A stretch of DNA of 64,000 bases from Anaerolineae bacterium (lineage in GTDB: Bacteria > Chloroflexota > Anaerolineae > Aggregatilineales > UBA3940), in contig JAFGOY010000033.1 in the NCBI GenBank assembly GCA_016926255.1, positions 1 to 64,000 of the forward strand, in the 5' to 3' direction. The translations under genes and the position numbers were made by a program. Under the pieces are notes generated by a model. The model worked only from the letters and a program-made list of their open reading frames with translations. It did no database searches and had not been told where the DNA came from. Of this stretch, positions 60,648 to 64,000 are shown one piece after another. Position 1 is the stretch's first letter. The number at the start of each line of letters is the position of its first letter.

Positions 60648-61403
60648 ATGTCTGGTCACAGTAAGTGGTCAACTATTAAACATAAAAAAGCGGCGGCTGA
60701 CGCAAAACGCGGCAAAGTTTTCACGCGGCTTGGGCGCGAAATCACGATCGCGGCACGCGGTGGGGGTGACCCGGATAATAACTTCGCGCTGCGCCTTGTC
60801 GTCGACCGTGCAAAAGCGGCCAACATGCCCAAGGACAACATCGAGCGGGCGATCAAACGCGGCACCGGTGAGTTGAAGGATGCCGAAGAGATCGTCGAGA
60901 TGATGTACGAGGTATATGGCCCCAGTGGTGTCGCGCTGATTGTCGAAGTCGCTACCGACAATCGAAACCGTACGCTGGCCGAGATCAAGCATCGGATCAG
61001 CCGGGCGGGCGGCAGTATGGCCGAACCGGGTTCGGTCGGCTGGCAGTTTGAGCAAAAAGGCTATATGACCATCCCGGCGGGCGAACATGATTTCGATGAG
61101 ATATTCATGATCGCCGCCGATGCTGGTGCCGAGGATGTCGTCGATGATGAAGAGTTGATCGAGGTCTTCACCCCGCGTGAGCTTCTCCATGCGGTGATGG
61201 ATGCGCTCAAAGAGGCCGGGATTCATCCAGAGGAAACGCGCCTGGATTGGGTACCCAAGATCAGCCTCGATCTCGATACCGACGCGGCGATCAAGGTGAT
61301 GAACTTGATCGAAGACCTGGAAGAACTCGACGACACCCAGATGGTATTCTCGAACCTCAACATCACCGACGAGTTGATGATGTCCTTTGAAGCAGATAGC
61401 TGA
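60648..61403 (+). CDS. yebC: YebC/PmpR family protein (TACO1 family)
   Basis: 251 aa. MSGHSKWSTIKHKKAAADAKRGKVFTRLGREITIAAR is diagnostic, followed by AKAANMPKDNIERAIKRGTG and VYGPSGVALIVEVATDNRNRT. Members bind DNA as regulators of recombination and quorum genes in some bacteria, and recent work assigns a translational role to the family; here it is adjacent to ruvC, a common arrangement. Its own promoter and terminator are visible. Confidence 0.96.
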   Translation: MSGHSKWSTIKHKKAAADAKRGKVFTRLGREITIAARGGGDPDNNFALRLVVDRAKAANMPKDNIERAIKRGTGELKDAEEIVEMMYEVYGPSGVALIVEVATDNRNRTLAEIKHRISRAGGSMAEPGSVGWQFEQKGYMTIPAGEHDFDEIFMIAADAGAEDVVDDEELIEVFTPRELLHAVMDALKEAGIHPEETRLDWVPKISLDLDTDAAIKVMNLIEDLEELDDTQMVFSNLNITDELMMSFEADS

Positions 61404-61427
61404 TTTCCTGTAGTTCCGTCAGTCCAT

Positions 61428-61466
61428 ACGCGGGGATCGACAATGTGTCTCCCCGCGTTCTTATTT
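61428..61466 (+). terminator. Terminator between yebC and ruvC
   Basis: acgcgggga / tccccgcgt, a 9-bp perfect stem followed by TCTTATTT. It overlaps the false N-terminal extension of the ruvC ORF in the track, which supports the internal GTG start. ruvC would then rely on read-through or on its own promoter. Confidence 0.85.
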
Positions 61467-61483
61467 CAGTCAGGAGCATAGCC

Positions 61484-61981
61484 GTGCTGGTATTGGGTAT
61501 CGACCCTGGAATCGCGATTACTGGTTACGGTTTGGTTCGTGATCAGGGTGGCGCTGATGCCGAGCTTGTCGCCTATGGGGTGATCACTACCCCCTCGAAG
61601 GACGATCTGCCAACCCGGTTGCAGAAAGTCTATCGTGATGTGAAAGAAATGGTTGAGACCTATCAGCCGGAGAGCGCCGCCGTCGAGAAGTTATTGTTTG
61701 GCAAAAACGTCACGACTGCGATGGCTGTCGGGCAGGCGCGTGGTGTGACCCTGCTTGCCATCGCTGACTGCGGCGTCCCGATCACTGAATACACCCCTGC
61801 ATCGATCAAGCAGGCGGTGGCCGGGTACGGTAATGCGCCCAAAGCGCAGATGCAGGAAATGGTTCGCCTGCTGCTCAACCTCGACGAAATCCCCCGTCCC
61901 GACGACGCCGCCGACGCGCTCGCCGTTGCTATCACTCATCTGCATTCTGCCCGCTACCAGCAGCTCTATGATCAATCCTAA
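61484..61981 (+). CDS. ruvC: Crossover junction endodeoxyribonuclease RuvC
   Basis: 165 aa from GTG (VLVLGIDPGIAITGYGLV) with GGAG 7 bases upstream; the normal length. It resolves Holliday junctions with RuvAB. Catalytic acidic residues: Asp in GIDPG, Glu in AAVEKLLFGKN, and the DDAADALAVA pair near the C-terminus. The helix segment NVTTAMAVGQARGV is conserved. ruvA and ruvB are not in the window. Confidence 0.95.
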   Translation: MLVLGIDPGIAITGYGLVRDQGGADAELVAYGVITTPSKDDLPTRLQKVYRDVKEMVETYQPESAAVEKLLFGKNVTTAMAVGQARGVTLLAIADCGVPITEYTPASIKQAVAGYGNAPKAQMQEMVRLLLNLDEIPRPDDAADALAVAITHLHSARYQQLYDQS

Positions 61982-62051
61982 ATCCCCTTGTCATTGCATT
62001 TTCTGCCTCGTCGCCACCGATTCGAGTCGCTGTCGAACAAAGAATCCGGCG

Positions 62052-62077
62052 GTAGGGGCTGGGCTTGTCCCTGCCCA
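62052..62077. repeat. Palindromic repeat 'gtaggggctgggcttgtccc'
   Basis: A close relative of the copy at 23598-23625; inverted arms ggg.tggg/ccctgccc. It lies in the 195-bp gap between ruvC and the DUF1385 gene. No other feature is clear there. Confidence 0.6.
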
Positions 62078-62176
62078 CTTTAAAGTATCTGTAGAAAGGG
62101 CTGTGCATTAAGCGCCAGTTTGCACCCCTCCCCACCAGTCGATACAATCCGCCTAAACAAGCGAGGTGCTCAATCG

Positions 62177-63073
62177 ATGTCAAAACCCAGGTTTAACTAT
62201 GGCGGTCAGGCGGTTCTCGAAGGTGTCATGATGCGTGGAAGCAAGCACGTAGCCGTTGCCGTCCGCAATCCCGATGGTGAGATCGTCGTCAAGGAAGAGG
62301 AGATCAAATCCTCTCTCTATAATGGCTTCTGGAGCCGCGTTCCCTTTGTTCGTGGCCTGGGCCTGCTCTGGGATTCGCTTGGCCTCGGTATGCGTGCCCT
62401 GACCTTCTCCGCCGATGTCGCTGTAGGTGATGAAGCTGAGTTCAGCGGCCCGGTCGCCTGGGGAACGATTGCCTTTTCGCTGGTATTTGGGATCGGGTTG
62501 TTCTTCTTACTCCCGGCAGGAATCGCCGACGGCATCCACAAGCTGACCGGCCTGGAATCGCCCTTGATGGGCAATATCATCGAAGGCGTGATCCGCCTCT
62601 TCCTTATCGTCGGTTATATCTGGGCGATTGGTAAACTTGAGGATATCCAGCGTGTTTTTGCTTATCACGGTGCCGAGCACAAAACGATCAACGCCTACGA
62701 GAGTGGCGCCTCGCTGACCCCCGATCAGGTGGCGGCGTATCCCCGCGAACACGCCCGCTGCGGCACCGGCTTTCTCCTGGTTGTCGTCGTGATCTCCATT
62801 CTTATTTTTGCCCTGGTAGGCCGACCGTCTCTGCTCGTTCGCCTTGGAACCCGGATCATTCTTATTCCGGTCATCGCTGGGATTGCCTACGAATATATCA
62901 AGCTGATGTCGAATCATCTCGACAAACCCATCGTTCGTGCGCTGGTTGCCCCGCAACTCTGGCTTCAGCAGTTGACCACCCGTGAGCCGAGCGCCGACAT
63001 GCTCGAAGTCAGCATCGCCGCTTTGAACAGTGTCCTGCAATCCGAACAGCTTCCCGCGCCCGGCACCGATTAG
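62177..63073 (+). CDS. DUF1385 (YqhQ family) membrane protein
   Basis: 298 aa from MSKPRFNYGGQAVLEGVMMRG, GCGAGGTG 9 bases upstream; the track's 19 extra codons are not supported. The N-terminal GGQAVLEGVMMRG is the DUF1385 hallmark, followed by RVPFVRGLGLLWDSLGLGMRAL, YHGAEHKTINAYESG and FLLVVVVISILIFALV. About four to five helices. The family is widespread in Firmicutes and Chloroflexota, and its function is not established. Its terminator overlaps the stop codon. Confidence 0.93.
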   Translation: MSKPRFNYGGQAVLEGVMMRGSKHVAVAVRNPDGEIVVKEEEIKSSLYNGFWSRVPFVRGLGLLWDSLGLGMRALTFSADVAVGDEAEFSGPVAWGTIAFSLVFGIGLFFLLPAGIADGIHKLTGLESPLMGNIIEGVIRLFLIVGYIWAIGKLEDIQRVFAYHGAEHKTINAYESGASLTPDQVAAYPREHARCGTGFLLVVVVISILIFALVGRPSLLVRLGTRIILIPVIAGIAYEYIKLMSNHLDKPIVRALVAPQLWLQQLTTREPSADMLEVSIAALNSVLQSEQLPAPGTD

Positions 63074-63093
63074 GTTATTGGTGCCGGTTTTTT
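63060..63093 (+). terminator. Terminator overlapping the DUF1385 stop codon
   Basis: ccggcacc / ggtgccgg, an 8-bp perfect stem followed by TTTTTTGT. The TAG (63071-63073) lies in the loop, so translation to the end would hinder folding. Confidence 0.85.
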
Positions 63094-63125
63094 GTCCCGG
63101 CTCTGTTCCTGGGTAGGAGGAACTG

Positions 63126-63587
63126 GTGAGTTCCCTTAAGTATCGCTATAGCCTCATCTTTCTGGTTGGCCTTATCGCCTTTCTGGGTTCCTTTGCCCTG
63201 TCTGCCATGTTGATGGCTTCGCCGTTTGCGGTCGATCTGGTAAGTTCGGCGGTTCGCGCCTTTGGCATTGGTTTGTGTGCTGTTGGGCTGACCCTGTGGA
63301 TCGTGGCCCGCCGCCGCGCTGCCGGTAAAACCGGCGGGGCGAACTTCCTTACCTACCTGTCATTCCTGGGTGCCGTTCTCCTGATCGTTGGGGTGGTATA
63401 TCCTCTCAGTGATCTGGGGGGGCTGGCTGGCCTTGTCGGGGTCGTACTCGCGATATTGGCATTCGTCGTCGCGCTGTTTCTGCTGATCTTCGTCCCCGGC
63501 GCTCGAAAAACTCCCTCGTCCCGCTGGCCGGAGGGAGCCGAACCCATGCTGACCCGCTTTGCCCGGTCAGATGAAAAACCTGATTGA
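63126..63587 (+). CDS. Small four-helix membrane protein
   Basis: 153 aa. GTG start with AGGAGG 6 bases upstream. Four hydrophobic segments: YSLIFLVGLIAFLGSFALSA, AFGIGLCAVGLTLWIVA, YLSFLGAVLLIVGVVYPL and LVGVVLAILAFVVALFLLIFV; cytoplasmic basic loop RRRAAGKTGG and a polar tail. No family recognised by name. Its own terminator follows. Confidence 0.65.
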   Translation: MSSLKYRYSLIFLVGLIAFLGSFALSAMLMASPFAVDLVSSAVRAFGIGLCAVGLTLWIVARRRAAGKTGGANFLTYLSFLGAVLLIVGVVYPLSDLGGLAGLVGVVLAILAFVVALFLLIFVPGARKTPSSRWPEGAEPMLTRFARSDEKPD

Positions 63588-63636
63588 TGAATTGAGTGGA
63601 GTAAGAGCGGTTTGAAGTGTTGATCGCCTGATCATC

Positions 63637-63669
63637 GCCGCCGTCAACTATAAACGGCGGCTTAATTTT
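63637..63669 (+). terminator. Terminator after the four-helix membrane protein
   Basis: gccgccgt / acggcggc, an 8-bp perfect stem with a 9-base loop, followed by TTAATTTT. Confidence 0.8.
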
Positions 63670-63684
63670 GTATCAAGGAAGACA

Positions 63685-64000
63685 ATGGACCGATTTGTAG
63701 ACTTGACGTCTGGGAAAGCGTTTGTGGTCACGGATTTGCACGGGGAATGGGAACCCTATCAGAGAATCTGTGATCGTTTTCTTGAACTGTACCATCAGGG
63801 TGAAGCGGATTATCTGATCTTCCTGGGTGATCTCATCCATCGCTACGATGCGGATCAGAAAGATTACTCTGTCCAGATTCTGCTCGATATCATGCGTTTG
63901 CAGGCGGAACTGGGGCATGATCGGGTGCTGGCACTGTTAGGGAATCACGAATTGCCTCATATCTACGGGGTCCCTCTCTCGAAAGGTGAACTGGCCTTTA
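63685..64000 (+). CDS. Partial calcineurin-like metallophosphoesterase
   Basis: The first 105 codons are visible; the gene runs off the window. Metal-binding motifs: FVVTDLHGEWEPYQRI (DxH), YLIFLGDLIHRYD (GDxxxR-like), VLALLGNHELPHIYG (GNHE). AAGGAA lies 5 bases before the ATG. It belongs to the broad Ser/Thr phosphatase/diadenosine tetraphosphatase superfamily; the substrate cannot be inferred. The frame carries no defect before the edge. Confidence 0.88.
   Translation, partial: MDRFVDLTSGKAFVVTDLHGEWEPYQRICDRFLELYHQGEADYLIFLGDLIHRYDADQKDYSVQILLDIMRLQAELGHDRVLALLGNHELPHIYGVPLSKGELAF

Overview
The window reads like a chromosomal segment of a Chloroflexota bacterium, most likely class Anaerolineae. 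This is inferred from two DUF2298 ('Chlor_Arch_YYY') proteins, a family concentrated in Chloroflexota and archaea, from the moderate-high GC content, and from the mix of housekeeping genes. I see no rRNA, tRNA, CRISPR array, insertion sequence or prophage. The DNA is almost fully coding, with several ATGA/TTGA stop-start overlaps. Short GC-rich palindromic repeats of a few families are scattered through it, and some lie in frame inside genes.

Layout. (1) 1-14529, minus strand: a cell-surface glycan/lipid-linked sugar region. It holds a partial membrane protein, a DUF2298 protein, a 1783-aa GT39+DUF2298 fusion, another GT39-like protein, a SAM methyltransferase, a VanZ-GT4 fusion and an LPG-synthase-TM flippase-like protein. 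(2) 14716-17146, plus: a TPR protein, RsmD, a small zinc-ribbon protein and MscL with a zinc-ribbon tail. (3) 17143-23645, minus: CCA-adding enzyme, Hpt, thymidine kinase, L31 fused to an RNA-polymerase alpha-CTD-like domain, L27, L21 (with a perfect consensus promoter), and another GT39-like protein. (4) 23715-29210, minus: a complete branched-chain amino acid ABC transporter livJ-H-M-G-F, with a structured leader containing a possible 8-aa upstream ORF. (5) 29566-31350, plus: a lipoprotein and two membrane proteins of unknown role. (6) 31513-34439, minus: a lipoprotein gene and sucC-sucD, ending at a strong terminator.

(7) 34535-41978, plus: the most interesting part. It is a tight nine-gene run of Ycf46-type AAA+ ATPase, Ycf35/DUF1257, DUF2997, a second small DUF2997-like protein, a GrpE-like protein, an Hsp70-like ATPase, a degenerate response-regulator receiver, a formylglycine-generating-enzyme-fold protein without the catalytic cysteines, and a PflX-type radical SAM protein. 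It looks like one chaperone/AAA-centred system of unknown purpose.

(8) 42178-43038, plus: two MaoC/hot-dog dehydratase subunits. (9) 43107-52212, minus: a DUF255 thioredoxin-domain protein, then an oxidative pentose phosphate operon tkt-rpiB-gnd-zwf-opcA-pgl. (10) 52371-57694: a divergent Hsp90-like ATPase, a small membrane protein, PEP carboxykinase and a Hanks-type Ser/Thr kinase. (11) 58211-60455, plus: two unknown proteins that share glycine-rich 'GDV..GG.VNV.GRDI' beta-strand repeats, of the sort seen in regulatory and conflict-associated proteins. (12) 60648-64000, plus: YebC, RuvC, DUF1385 membrane protein, a small membrane protein and a truncated metallophosphoesterase, with clear terminators between several of them.

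Spurious antisense ORFs are numerous because of the codon bias and were left out. Starts were moved from the ORF track wherever a better Shine-Dalgarno or family N-terminus was visible. All functions rest on motif recognition by eye; no database search was possible.
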